Of a DNA stretch of 64,000 bases, positions 1-13,422 are shown piece after piece. The translations under genes were made by a program, and so were the position numbers. Source of the stretch: Setophaga petechia. Lineage: Eukaryota > Chordata > Aves > Passeriformes > Parulidae. Under the pieces are notes generated by a model. That model was not told where the DNA came from. It made no database searches and saw only the letters and a program-made list of their open reading frames with translations. The stretch is taken from NCBI GenBank assembly GCA_024362935.1, contig JANCRA010000019.1, forward strand, positions 5,452,501 through 5,516,500. Reading direction: 5' to 3'. How positions within the stretch are numbered: position 1 is the stretch's first letter; each line of letters opens with the position of its first letter.

Positions 1-1000
1 GAAGGTATTCTTTTTTTTTGTGTGTGTAGCAGATTACTCTGGTAATGCAGGTCTGAGGAAATGCACATGGACTTTGGAGGTAAATTATGTTAGTCTCTGA
101 AGGTTTGTCCTGTCTGATTTGGAGTCTCTGCTAGTAAGCTGCTTTGCCACCCACATTAACAACTGCAGCATAGAAGCAAAGGTCATGTTTTAAATAGCAC
201 AATAAAAAGTTCAGAACCTTCTCCCTCCTATGCAAATGCCTTGACATTCACTTTATATTAGATGGAACTTTCTTTTTCCTTGTTATTCAGACCAAGAGTT
301 ACTTTTTCATGCAGCTCACTTTTTGTATACTGCAGTCTCCAGATGCTGTTATCAACCACAAAAAGGCATGATTTTGCACAATTATGTTGATTGTATACTG
401 AAATTTTTCAAAGCTTTGCTCAAATTGATTTGCTTTACTTTTCTTAAAATTTTTTCTAGCAGGATTTTTTGTGTGGTTGATATAACACTAATATTTAGAA
501 GAATCTGCTATACTAAAATCCCCAATGAAATGTCCAAATAATGTGCATCAAATATATACAGCTGTAATAATAAAGTATGAATCATATTTTCAATGCAATG
601 TGGGTTCTTAGCCTCAGAATGAAAACTGTCTTAAAAAAACCTGTACAAACAATCCCATAAAATATGAATGCTTTTAAATCTCTAAGGCAACAAGCAAGGT
701 GACATAAAAGTCAACAAAAATAATCATTACAGGACACAAAAATGAGAGAGGGGAGGAGAGAAGGATGAATTGGTTATATTCTTCTTTAGCAACTCTAAAA
801 CAAACTCTCTGTCTAGGAACTAGGATTTATCATTATTCTTTGTGATTCATGTATCTCCATAAACAAACATTTCAAACATGCAAAATAAATGACCTCTATA
901 AACAAATATTTGGCTACAGGGCAATTTAAAATCCACCTTTCTTCTCCATGCTTACACAAGCTGAATTAACTGAGATACTAACTGGTAAAAATGCTCATTA
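1..1000. other. AT-rich unique non-coding sequence
   Basis: No repeat family, RNA gene or protein motif is recognisable. The short open frames lack coding character and are interrupted by frequent stops, as expected for AT-rich intergenic or intronic DNA. Confidence 0.6.
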
Positions 1001-1115
1001 CTTTTTTTTGTTTTTCTTATTTTTCTTGTAATTTTTTTCTCTTTTCCTTTTTCCTTTTCTTTTTCTTGTTTTTTACCCATTTTTTTTCTTTTTATTCTTT
1101 TTATTATTCTTTTCA
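1001..1115 (+). repeat. T/C-rich low-complexity tract
   Basis: About 115 bases made almost only of T with scattered C, a few G and A (runs such as CTTTTTTTTG and TTTTTCTT). It is imperfect, so it reads as a degenerate polypyrimidine tract rather than a clean microsatellite. A 111-residue open frame across it is almost all Phe, Leu and Ser and is an artefact of composition. Confidence 0.8.
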
Positions 1116-3020
1116 CCTGGGTCTATTTATGAACTTTGTTAAACACATTCACAATGGAAGACAAATCATATTTATGAAATGTTGGTTGAACCATGCTTCT
1201 CAACTGCTTGCATTTTCCTCACTTGTATATATTTATTGTGAGACTGAAATGAGTGTATTTCAAGGGCATAAAATCAGACTGAGATATAGCTGCAGAAAAG
1301 AAGATGTAAAGCAAATGGCATATTGATTTTATCATTAAAAAGAGAACAACATGTGTTTTGATTGTCTGTAGACATCGTTCAAAATAATTTAATCCTTGCA
1401 AAGTAGTTACTACAAAAATTCTTCTGGTCCCTTTGAAGTGTTGATTACATCTGCAAACAAGTATTAGTTTCAGTAGAGTTCATCAATCATTTGGCAGAAC
1501 TCTTAATTCGTCTTTCACTTTCTTCTAGATGCAGTCTCCCTGCAACATAATGACATATCACAATATGATCATGGTCTGGATTAGGGTTTAAAAAATCCCC
1601 AACTGATAAATATTTCTTTTAGTGGCTTGGATCATAAGCTTGATCTATACCTTAGTCCTGAAGAGAAGCAGTTTTTCAGTTACCCCTCCTAGGTCAAATA
1701 AACTGGAGGAAAGGTGTTCTAAAAAGCCTATTCTGTTACTGAGCAATTCTTACACTAACCAAAATAAATTTCTTTTCAGCACCTCAGGAATTCTTGAAAC
1801 TGACTAGTGCTAGAGGAAAGTGGTGAATAAACATAAGAATGGAAGAACAAACTAATCAAAACATTGCTCTGGAATTAACTTGAAAAAAATATATGATGAC
1901 AACCAGATTTAGGTCTGCTTAGAAGGCTTAGAAGTCAAGAGGACTTAATGAGAAATGCCTCCTTAAGAATCTTAAGAATTGGCAGTAAGACTTATTTTTC
2001 ACAATAACAGGTTCTAAAGCCCTTGTTGTACAAACTCATTGCAATAATTTATTCATTTCAGTTAGGAAGATTCATTATGTTCCAGCTCCCCCTAGATTCT
2101 ATCTTTTGTCAGTGGTAGGGAAGCCATAGGTTAATTGAGATTAAGTTTTATGGCTGAATTAATTTATCTGTATTGAACATTTACTTCTGGTTCCTTACTC
2201 ACAACCTTTTTAAGAGGTAGTTGGCTGCTAAAATAGGTCATGACTGCTGTTTTTAATAGCTCTTAGTTATCTTTGGAAATAAGAATTATGTGGTATTTAA
2301 AAAAAACCCAGATAAATAGTGTTCGAGAAGTATGTGAAGTAGAGCAGAACTACTTTTTTCAAAACTATAGACTTATTAATTTTATCAAAATACGTGGTGG
2401 GTAAAGCAGAGGAAATAATCTTGCAACACACCTGCCTCCAGGATAACAGACCACCTAGTAGTTGAAAATGGATCAATACAACTACCAGACTACTGCAAGT
2501 TCAAAATTAGCCTTGAAAAAAATATGTTTGTACAGTAGTGAGTTGTGGGAGTATAGAAAGAATTCTTGTCCCATAAAAAAGATTGAGAATCTACTGAGTG
2601 CTTCCATGGAGGGTTAAGAAAACACCTCGAAATTCAGAATAAACACCATAGTCGGAGTAGAGAATAACAAGATTTTTTTCAAGGTATATTAATATTTCTT
2701 ATTAAGGAATATTGCTGCAAAGCTTTGCCTCAGAAAGCTGCTTTGGCATTAGAAGCCTTGCCTTTGAGCTTCACTGCTCCAGAGGAAAAACGTCATCAGA
2801 ATAAAGTATTTTGCTGTTCAGAAACTGTGGAAAGCGTCTCCTAATGATGGAAAGCTTTCTATAGTACCTAGGATTCACAATGATAACTGAACATAAATAC
2901 TTGTTCAGATGCATCTATTGAAATATTTGAATGAATGAAATTTATATAGAGTAATTGTAAGCTTCTTTCTTTGTGGAATCTAAAAATTTGAAGGCAAACT
3001 GAGAATAAATGAGCATGTGC
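1116..3020. other. Unique non-coding sequence, nothing recognised
   Basis: AT-rich sequence with only short open frames. No CR1, LTR, RNA gene or conserved protein motif could be identified by eye on either strand. Confidence 0.55.
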
Positions 3021-3084
3021 GAAACTGATGAAATAGGAAGCTGATGAAAATATGAACTGATGAAATATGAAGCAGATGAAAACA
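3021..3084 (+). repeat. Short tandem repeat, ~16 bp unit, four copies
   Basis: Four adjacent diverged copies of a unit close to GAA(G)CTGATGAAA(T/A)ATG start at about 3021, 3037, 3054 and 3069, with units of 15-17 bases. The shared core is CTGATGAAA, changed to CAGATGAAA in the last copy. This is a small minisatellite-like expansion in otherwise unique sequence. The frame is not open, so it does not encode a repeat protein. Confidence 0.75.
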
Positions 3085-6000
3085 AATATTTAAAGTGTGT
3101 TTCTTATAATCCCTCATTTGGCCAACACAGTCTTTGAATTAAGAACATTACAGAGATCATTTATGATTCTGTTCAATGTAAGCTAATGTACTTAACATCT
3201 GAATTAACAGCTCTAGGTAGTTTCTCTGTTCCTTACTGGCCACTACAGGTGAGTTAATAAGAATGTACAGAAAGAATTGTGTGTAAAATATTTTCTGGTT
3301 AAGTGCTATATATTTAAAGTTAGCCATATGTTTCCTCAAAGTCAAGACTCAATCATACTCAAAGAAACATTAATATTCTAAGCTTGCTATTTGTATGTAT
3401 TGTATTCCCTGGGATCACTCTAAATCAGCAGACATGAAAAAATTTCTCACTAGTTGTTGTACTTTAGGATAAAGATGTAGTAGATAATATTTTAGGAAGA
3501 AGATAAGTGTTTGTATTGAGTGAAATAGTAAGATTGTGTTTTAAACATTTTGGTTTTCTAGTATAATTAAATTAAAATGCTTACTTCATTTATCAGATCC
3601 CCTTGAAATGTTTCATTAATCAAATCTCTAGGTCTCTAGGCTCATGACTGCATTGAGACTTTAATTTCTTTCAACACATCTTTTTCTTTTATAATTACTT
3701 TTAGGTTTTAATGAAAACAACCTAATTCCACAACTAATTTCAGATGCCCTAGAATATATTCAGATGGTAAATTAATATTATTTTTAGAAAATATGATAAT
3801 AACAGTTCCTTACATTCTTTTTTCTTCTGGTGATGATTTAAAGAGCCTAAATCTCAAGAAGCAGAAGGGGCATAAACTGTGGGAGTAGAGAGGGGGAAAA
3901 AAATCCTCCTATCACCGTGATAGCAAGTGGTCTTTGTCAATGCTTGTGCTTATGCTTTGAACAAGAGGAGAATAAAGTCATTCAGACTACAGGACTGCAG
4001 TGTTGTTTTGAAAATGTGCTGGGACCAGACATAACCCACTTTTCTTTGAAGTCTGAAAATGCAATTAAAAACAAGCAAGGTGTTAGCGTGCCTACAACAA
4101 AGGCCATGAACTTCAAATATTTCAGCCAAGGGTGAAATAGCATCTGCATTATTAACCAGTCTTAGGAGCTACATTATGAGAACTGCACCTGGAATCTCCA
4201 AGAAACTTTATAATGGCAGGTTTCCCATAAAAATAATCTTTTTTAAAGATCACAAAAAATGCAGAGCACTAGAGGCAAGAACATAGACATAGCAGTACTT
4301 TCCCTTCCCATTTCTGAAACTTTCATCTCACTTTTCTACACATGTTCAACGGCTTGTAGTCCTTGATGTATACAGGAACTCAGCCCAAAATTCATCACCT
4401 GCATTTCAGAAAGTATTGTCTCATTACGGGAACACAACAACAAAATAAAATCAACGAATCTTGAAAGGTGAAGACCATTTGTATGTCCAGTTATGGCCAA
4501 TCCATTAATGCAATTACTTCCATGAATACAGACTCAGATAAACCAGAGTGTACTAAAGGTAAATGTTATTGTGAGACTGAATGAATTTTACATGAAGGTA
4601 AAAATATCAAAATAAAATCTTCTCTAGCAGACCTCAGCTGCCAACAAAGATCTTAAAAATAAAATCTGATTGTGGCTGTGGTGGATGGATGCATAGATTC
4701 CATATTTTGGTTAGAACAACACCCAAGGAACCCTTTCCTCTCAGTCATCATCTCACCCAGCCATACAAGAGAAGGAGTATTCATCTTGAGTCTAAAAATA
4801 GATCCTCCACTTTCAGAGCTTAGATATCTTCCTCTCCATCTGTTTCAGCCTTAAACATTTTTGAAGGGTGATGACATCTGAATAAAAGAGTTTCTTTCAC
4901 ATGGAATTATGTCAGGTTTCCAGAAATAGAATTTTTTTTTTCCATATCTCTTCTGGATGTATCTTGCCTGACTTAAAAAAATTGCCTTTTTCACAGCCAT
5001 GTGCTTTTACAGCCAACATTTTTTCCATAAGCAGTTAATCAAATAAGTCTAATTCCTCTTCTTCTGCTTACATGCAGTGTGCTCCAAGCCTACACTTAAA
5101 AGTCTTGTTATTGAAAATCATCCCTTTTTCCTCACATTGACTACTTATCACTCTCTTATGAATATTATACATTATATTCCAAGGGCATAGGAAGAAGCAT
5201 ATGAAATCCAGCTCCTAGTTTTAAAGAGTCATTATCATATTTCATTGTGAAATTTGCATTTTTTCCCACCACAGCTATTAACAAAAATAATAAAAAATAT
5301 GTATTTCCACAAATAATACTTTTCCATTATACTATGAGCACAAACTATGCTTTTTTCTATTTCTTTTAGTTCTTATACTAATATCTAGAAAAAAAAATTT
5401 GTTACATGACATTACTAATGAACCTTTTGCATTTTATCTGTAGAAAAAATTAGATATTTTAGATGTAGAATAACATCAGAGTGTGTCAAAGTCTAATTTT
5501 GACAGGTGTGGTTGCTTTTGAAATTGAAAATTTTGCCGAGTACCTAATTTTGGTCTATATTTATTCCTCTTCACAGTTCCTCAGGTAAGCATCAGGCCAT
5601 GTCTTAGCTCTTCCTCACTCAGATAAAGATTTCTGTGTGGTTCTGAAAGTAAGTTAAGCTTCTAGACTGTTACACAGATGGAATACAGTCTTCAATTATT
5701 TCCAGTTTTCACCAAGCTTAGGCCTCTGAGATAATCATATTACAAATGTAATTGTTTTCTTATTCTCAGGAAAACAGGAAACAGCAAGTTTATTGGTGAA
5801 AAATCAGAGATAAAAAACCACGTTTTTTTTAATGTGTACACCCCATGGATTCAGACTAAAATAGGGATTTTCAAGCTTCAGCAATTTCTTAAAAAGAGGG
5901 GAAGAGGTGGCTGTAAGAGAGCAGTTATTTGCCAGTGGGTCATATTGTCACCTGCACAATTTGAACGGAGAAGGCTCAGTGGGAGGAACTTCTGCCATCT

Positions 6001-9000
6001 TTTGCCAGTAGGCAAATCTACTAACTAAAGAACTCAGAGCTTGTGCTTTATAGCAAGAGCTAAGGAGGCATATTTGGCGAAGATCATGTTCTGTAAGTCC
6101 CCATATGCTGACTGTAATTAAGTAAATTTATCAGAACTGATTCATAACATTATAATGGCATACACAAAGAAAAAGTTAATGAAAATATGCAAGTATTTGA
6201 AAAAAATGTTTAAAAATTACTGAGACAAATATGAATATCTAGATTGCGTGTCTTTTCCTGCCAAATAACTGCTTTCATGAAACTCAAACTTAATTCCTTT
6301 TGATTGATATAAAATGATTACTTTTTCCAATTTTTTGAGAATTGTTTGTTTAAATGGTTGTAGTTAACATTACCCTAAACATTCAGGCATTAACAACATT
6401 ATGTAAAAAATGTGTTTCTTTTCCATAATAGTGATTCTGAAAACCCCCATATGGAGTTTGCTTTCAATTCCTTAGCAGATTTTCCAACCTGAGAATGAAC
6501 AGGAAATATAAAATACAAAATACTTCCCTCTCCCAGTCACAAAAAATCCCAAGAGATGAAGATCTGGAATACATTTGAAAGCTCTGCTTTTCAAAGGGAT
6601 TATTAGCCACAAAGATTTTTTTATTAAAACCCACTTGTGGGAAAGCTGTTCATCAGCCTCACTCTGCTAAGTCCTTTGGGCATTCCACATCATATTGAAA
6701 GCTGGAAGCTAAAACCTGAAGCCAAAAACAGATAAAAAACAAAAGACAAAAATACAGCAAATATTTGTGATGATTATTCTCTTCTTTCTAATAATATCCT
6801 CTGCTTATTCTTTCCTTTTTTCTCTTTAACAAAGGCACTTTAAAATGGACTTTGTGAAAATTATTTGTACTTTATGTTTCAAATGTCTTTTCACAAATCT
6901 TGTTGTTTTTTTTTTCCTATCTCTCTGAAAGAGATTAAACCCATTTATAGATGTGTCATTAGTTTTTATTTGCAAGTTCTTATATTGCAGTTTCATCTGG
7001 TTGTTTTAGCCCTGAGTTATTTATGTATCTTCTCATTTAAATAGGCTTTGTCATTATGTAAAGACACTTTAAAAATATTTAATTTTGATTGCAGTCATTC
7101 TGGCTTCCCTATTTTTTTTTAAACTCTCAGATCACCTCACCCAAGGAAAAGTGTTTTTCTGTGCGTTTCCTTGCCAGCATCATTTCTTTTAAATCTTCCC
7201 ATTAGTCTCTGCCAATATTGAGCCTACAAGTCTGAAACTTCACAAGCTGGGGATGGCCTAACATGCCAGACAAGATCCATCCAAATCCAATTCTCTGCTT
7301 AAGGTCTGGGCATTAAGAGATCTCCAGCATGACTTGCCTTTTTGTCTCTAGGATTTGTTAAACATGAGATTTTCAAGACCTGATGCAGCAGCTCAGGCTG
7401 GATTTCCCATCCTATTCAGGAAACTATTTTTTGTATTCTAAAAGAGATCTGGCTTTGATGTTGTTTTCATTTCTATTTCCACATAAAACCACAAGAGGTG
7501 CAATCCCCAGACATTGTTCAGGCTAACCTCCCACTTTTCTGAGCGTGCTATATCCTTGTGTTTTGAACATGGATCACAGAAGTCATAGGTGAAAAAACTG
7601 CTCTGGACTCACCAGATAAGCTTATTTATCCAAGCCTAATGAGGACAGAGAGGACTGAACTTGATCACTGACTCCCATCATGATCTGCCTGCTTAAGCAT
7701 TCAAGGTTGCCTCTAACAACCAGCCTCAAGTGCTCTTCTTAGGCCATCTCTCATGGGTAGAGTTTGCCTTCCAGTGCAATCATTATCAGAGTACAAATTT
7801 TCAGGATACCTTTTTTTTCCATAGGACAGAAAGGGCTTAGGGAGGCTTCCCTAATATGAGAATTCAAACCTTTTGGAGGCTTGCAGAGCTATTCTACATA
7901 ATGGGTTTTTTTTATTATTTCCAAAAGTGACTTTGCTATTTTGACGCAGAAACCACTAAGTGACCTTCTCAGAAAAAAGATTTCCCCTCTGTTAGGGGAT
8001 CTGCCAGCTGTACCTGCCCTGATGGAATTTGTCACTGACTCAAAACTGATCACTGCCCATCCATCCAAGAAAAAGTTATCGTATCCAAGCCTGACAAATA
8101 CACACCTTATCTTAGCACAAACCATCTCTTTTTATTCACAGCTGTTGTTTCTTAATTCACATGTGCTCTCACTTTATGGATTATTTGCCTGAATGCTGTC
8201 CATCAGCTATCTGCTCTTCTTACCAGTTGAAGAGCAAACACAGGAGCCAAACAGCCTTAACTTACCTACCAATCCTGTCAGTAATGAGCAATGAACACAG
8301 GATTAAATAAATGTCTGTTGGCTGTGGCAGTCTTTGTAAGGGTTCAGTTGCAAGAAAAATACACCAATTCTTGAACTGTGCACTCTCCTTCAAAGTCTGT
8401 TTTACTGTGGGGAGAGTTCAAAGGAATTGTCAGCTGCAGAGAACTTTTGTTCTTCTCCTACTTTTTGTTCTGCACTTTGGTCACCACTTTTGGACTTTGT
8501 TTTTGGACTATTCCCAGTTCATCACAGCTTTATGAAACTTTCATGGCTTTTACCCTCTCTGTCTCCCAAAACCATAAGAAGCCAGGCATTAGGAAAAGAG
8601 TATCTTATTAGGTTAAATGCTGGTGTGCTGCTTCTAATCAGTGACGATTATAGCAAAATAAGCATGAGTAATAAGAGGACTGTATTGCTCCAGTTATTGA
8701 CTCTAACTCTGATTTAAACGAAATTATCTTTTTCTTAAATGATACAGCATATCATTATGGTTAGTTTTCAATCTAGATTAAATGGCTTTCAGCTAAATTA
8801 AGGCAGAGTAAGAACAAGCCTAAGTGTAAGTACGCAGTGGTGTAGTTCAACAAATTGCATAAACTAACGTGAGGTAATGTGTAGTCACGTCAATAGAATT
8901 TTTTTTGGTAACTTTAGTTTCAAAAAATCCATTTCAAAATCTCAAATTTCAAAGGCAAAAGTAAAAGTCATGACATCCTAAATTGATATTCTGATTTATA

Positions 9001-10420
9001 ATAGACCATCAAGCCATACACAGGAGATTTTTTAATGTGTACATGACAACAAGGCAGTCTCCTTCTTCATGGCTAACCAATGATTTATCACCTAGAGTCT
9101 GGCCAAAAACTTAACATCTCTTACAAGCTACATTCCCAGAAAGATCAGTAAAGTATGGAATAAAGTCTGCATTCAGAATTTACAGTTTTTATATTTTGCT
9201 TTGAAGGCAAAGAGGAAAGGAAGGTGAAAAGATAACTGAAACACTGCACAGAATAATCTGAAAGACTGAAAGGTAATTGTGTCCAGAATCCCTGTGTTAC
9301 TTTGCATATTCAGCTACACATACATGTAGGCACACAAAGACACTGTTTTTATACAAAATCATTTAATACCATCTACAAAAAAGTTGTGAGCATGAGAGGT
9401 ATAGTCCAGTCAGAGGCAGATGGAGATCAGACTGGGATTTGAGGCTATGAGAACAATTTTCAATTGTCAGATTCCATGATCCTAGGTAAGACTTTTCAAC
9501 AGAGCTGCCAGACATGGCAGAAGAACTGAAAAAAGCAGTTTGCCTCTTTGCAAACCTTGGGTATGGCCAAAATAGGAGAGGGGCATCCTAGGGTGGAGTG
9601 CATAGCTGCAATGTTCCTATTCCCTCACAGACATAACTACAGAGAGGGAAAATGGGATTCCACTCAAAAAGAATTAGAAATATTAATGGTAGAGACCAAT
9701 AAGGTGTTTTGGTTTTGGTTTCTTTTTTTTTTTAGTTCTAGTCATGGTCATTCATTTAAGCTCTATGAAAAATTAGATAGTTTTGTGATAGAGATGACTA
9801 ATCAGAAGGGACTAATCAAGACATTTTCTGTAACAATCTGCCTGTCATCAACTGAAAATGACTAAGCAAAAAGCTCACAATATTTTTTTGATTCTGAGCC
9901 AAGTATAAATTACAGATGAAGTTCTATACCTTATCAGACAAGTATTTCTCAAAAAAGGGGGGAAAAGTTTGAAAAAAACCCAAGTCTAAACACCCTCTCT
10001 GCAAAAAAACCTGTGACTTTATGAGAATTTTTAGTATATAGAAAAAATGCAAATAAATTTATATAATAACTTGTGACCAAGAGAGCCTTTTTCATCAGAA
10101 GAGATTATGAGAGCACAAAGGCATAAGGATTTAGCCCAGTAAAACAAAGACTTTGAGAATTGATTTAATTGTTTTCTATAAATACATTAGTGAGGGAAAA
10201 TTGCAGAGAGGGGAAAAAAAGTCTATTTAAGACTAAGAACAATGCTGTCAGAGGAGCAGAAGCACATTCAGTGGTCATGAATACACTTAGATTGAGCTAT
10301 TAGAGAAAAAGGGGTCAGGAAATCTTACCATTGGGAGTTTGGGGGGGCAAAAGGAAGCTCATTCTATATGAAGCTTGCAAAGTTTATGAAAGATATTACA
10401 ACATAAGAGGCTTCAAATGT
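3085..10420. other. Long unique non-coding stretch
   Basis: Over 7 kb without a recognisable gene, LTR or CR1 fragment. Open frames of 60-105 codons occur (for example around 7.9-8.7 kb and 9.5-9.9 kb), but they overlap each other in several frames, are low in complexity or lack any motif, and have no convincing splice context. Isolated splice-like words (for example a CAG before GTGAGT at about 3249) have no matching partner. Confidence 0.5.
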
Positions 10421-10426
10421 GGAATA

Positions 10427-10480
10427 TTGGTCTAAAAGATCCCTGAAATTCCTTTCAGTCTTTATTCCTATGTATATTGA
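10427..10480 (+). mobile_element. Possible very old CR1 3'-end relic
   Basis: The order TTGGTCTAAAAGATCCC, then CCTTTCAGTC, then TTCCTATG resembles the last ~50 bases of avian CR1 elements (TTGGACTAGATGATC..., CCCTTCCAACC, ATTCTATG). The match is short and diverged and has no upstream CR1 body, so this is tentative. Confidence 0.3.
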
Positions 10481-12370
10481 ACATAGTAATAGTTTGGGAT
10501 TAAAAAACTAAAAATAATGTGACAATTTGACAACCAGCTGTGGACACTGATTCTGAGCAAGGAGAACAAACTAAAGGAAAAGCTTTTTTGTCAAAGTTAA
10601 TTATGCAAAATAAAAAGTGTGGACCGCACAAAATTTTTTTTCATCAAAGCAACATTCAAATGGTAATTTCTTAAATTGTGTTATTTCTTAAAGTGTATCT
10701 TATCTCTGTAGAAAATATGAACCAAATCTTTGAATCCTCACTCACCTTGCGATTTTCAGTTCTTAATTTTGTGGAGCAATCATTCAAGTGCCATGAAAAT
10801 AAGCAGCACATTGACACAAAATTCAGATAGCTGAGAAATGTAGGTGATCTTAAGCAAAGGACAAAGTTACATGTTCCAGTTCTGATTCCATATTTCTGAT
10901 TAATGCATGGTACATAAGCTGTGGGCAGGATGGTTAATATATCTTCCCTAGCAGCCTTAATTCATATAATAAGAGGTTTAAAAAAATATTATCTTCTTTA
11001 TCACACATAAAGATTTCAAACTGAATTCCTCCACAGGCTACTAGAAATGAAATTATTATATTCCTATTACTCCAGAAAATATGTGCTTCACAAAGTCTAC
11101 ATCTTTCTTATAGACATAAACTGTGCAAAACAGATATGGACCTGGCTCATTGCACTTGAAATGTCACAGAATACCAGAAAAATCCCCAAAACTGTGTGCA
11201 TACCCTTAGATGCTCCAGCAACAGTGAGATAATTTGAATCCCTGCATCACATGCTCACTTGTATCACAGGCTGGTACAGATTGTTAAAGAAGGACATATA
11301 GAGGTCAATATGCTTGACGTGGTAATATCTGTGGTGAAGAGGCAAGGCACAGCCCCTCCTGGAGAGTCAAGGTGCTGGACAAAATCAGTTTGCTGGGAGA
11401 AGAGCACATATGTCATATCACTGAGAGAGAGGAACTATACAGATGATTTAGTTCATATTTGACTAAGATTCTGAATCCTATTAGATATATATTTTTAATG
11501 GATGTGTATATGAAAAGAGAAAAGCTTTAGAAAACAATGGGTATAGCACAGCATTTTCCCAAGGGCAGTAAAGCTCTTCCTCAGTTCAGATGAAGGCTTT
11601 AGTGTTGTCTTTGTAATGCTGTATCTGACATGAATCATGTTGAAAACAGGGACCAACCATTTCCTCTCCCAAGAGAGCCATTGTCCTTACTTGAGACAAA
11701 TCTTGCTCTTTACATGACACCAACCTGAACACAAGAAAAGGAAGTTGAACAACACACTTAAATAACTCTTTCATGTAAGGTCACATGGAGAAATTCTTAA
11801 GGTAGTCAAGGTCTTTAAAATCTCTTAACTAAATTCTCTGCTGTATCTTTAATTTAGAATTGTGAATTAAATGAATTTCAAATAAAATGCGGTCACAGGA
11901 ATAAAATTTGCTTGAAAAGCTGAGGAATTATTCAAAATTTCTTTAGCATGTGCATATAAATATTTCTGGAATTGACTATTATAACCAAAATATAATAATT
12001 GGTAGGAAAAAAATTAAACTCAAGCAAAGCAACTGCTTCTGACGTGAGATTATTTGGTATTACCCATGCTAAAAAAAAAAAAAATAAGAGAAAAACAGTG
12101 AATGAAATCTCGTATGACCAGTTTTAAAAGAAATCCAAACCTTAAGATAATATTAAAGAGAAAAAAAGGGAAATATTCAGCAAGGCTATTAAGAAATCCA
12201 GAGATAGTTTTCTTCCTACTATATCAATTCATTCGGATAATATTTGGAGTGCTGTCATGATAGTTTTTAAGCATCACTGAAATTTGTGGGGAATATAACA
12301 CTATTTTAAGAAGTATAAGAGGTCTCTTTCTCATTTGCCACTGCTAGTGAAATACCAGGAAAGAAAATAT
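10481..12370. other. Unique non-coding sequence with a short poly-A run
   Basis: Nothing gene-like is recognised. A run of about 13 A lies near 12,071. It has no recognisable retrocopy body or flanking duplication, so it is taken as simple sequence. Confidence 0.5.
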
Positions 12371-12376
12371 AGAGGG

Positions 12377-12530
12377 GTCATAGAGTCACAGAATTTTTTA
12401 AGTTGGAAAAGACCTTTAGCATAATTGAGTCAAGACATTAAACTAGCACCACCATATCCACGACTAAACTGTGTCCCTGTGTCACATCTACACATATCCT
12501 GAACACCACGCATCTAGGGATGATGATTCC
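12377..12530 (-). mobile_element. CR1 LINE 3'-end fragment (antisense to window)
   Basis: Read on the + strand it opens with TCATAGAGTCACAGAATTTT, then AAGTTGGAAAAGACCTTTAG, then a diverged GAGTC...CACCACCATATCC...AAACTGTGTCCCTG...CACATCTACACATAT block. That is the reverse complement of the avian CR1 3' untranslated end (tail, 'ggttggaaaagacct', 'gagtccaacc', 'cacatctacac'). The CR1 sense strand is therefore minus and its 3' tail is at the left. Only about 150 bases remain, the usual heavy 5' truncation. It is moderately diverged, so it is not a recent insertion. No flanking duplication is evident. Confidence 0.85.
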
Positions 12531-13420
12531 AATTTTTTTTGGTTTTTTAAATTTTTGAACATTGAAATACTTCAAGCATGATATCTCAATATTACATTGC
12601 ACTCGGTTTTGGCAGTTCATGCACAATCTTATTGCTGTTTCATTATCGCTTTCTGTTGTTACTCTGTTATTCTGTGGTTTTGGGGGGTGGTAGATGTAGA
12701 GTTTTAGATGCAACAAGCCAACTTTTCAATTTATGTTAAAAACCGAAAGAATTAAGATTACTCTCCTCAAATGTGTGCTACTGGCCTTTTAATTTCCCTG
12801 GTGTTTTAGTCATAGTAATAGTAATTTGATGAGGGTATGAACTCAGTGTAAACACCTCATTCAATTGAAAGATGCTTATTTGAATGTTAAAAAAATTACA
12901 ACAATGTTACTTTGAATACATAACAAAGTAGAACTAAAATACAATTTACCCTTTTTGTGTGTGTGTGTGGTGACAGTTTAAAGATGTTTGCCTATCTGTC
13001 ATGAAGAGATGTGCTACCAGGCCTGTCTGACAGAGCTGGATCATGCACAGGACAGTTACCACCGTGCAGATGTCAGCCAGCAAATTTACCACATTATTCA
13101 TAAGATGGCAATAATTCATACTGTACTTGTGTGACCTTCTAATAGATTTGTCAAGGAACACAATTCTCCTATAACATTTTTTTCACCATAGAAATAGTAA
13201 ATCTAGAAATAGTCATCTACAAATAAGCTTTTACAGAGCAAATTATAAAAATTGGTGATATTGTCCTTATACACATGGATTTGTACCAAGTTGTTAGACT
13301 GATCTTAATTAAAAAAAAAAAATAAAACTAATATCCATTCATCTTTACTGTACCTGGAGTTATGAAACATAAAGCATACTTTAAAATAAAGTATGTAATT
13401 AATTGTTTTAGAAAAACAAT
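12531..13420. other. Unique non-coding sequence with a small GT run
   Basis: No gene or repeat family is recognised apart from a short (GT)n run near 12,955-12,968 and a poly-A run at about 13,311-13,321. Confidence 0.5.
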
Positions 13421-13422
13421 TG

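Noticed and set aside
991..1326. Plus-strand 111-codon open frame rich in Phe, Leu and Ser
   Set aside because: The N-terminal half is the translation of a T/C-rich low-complexity tract, and the rest has no motif.
5574..5590. Eight-base micro-exon-like unit between TTCCTCTTCACAG and GTAAGC
   Set aside because: Micro-exons this short are rare, and splice-like words of this quality are expected by chance in 64 kb.
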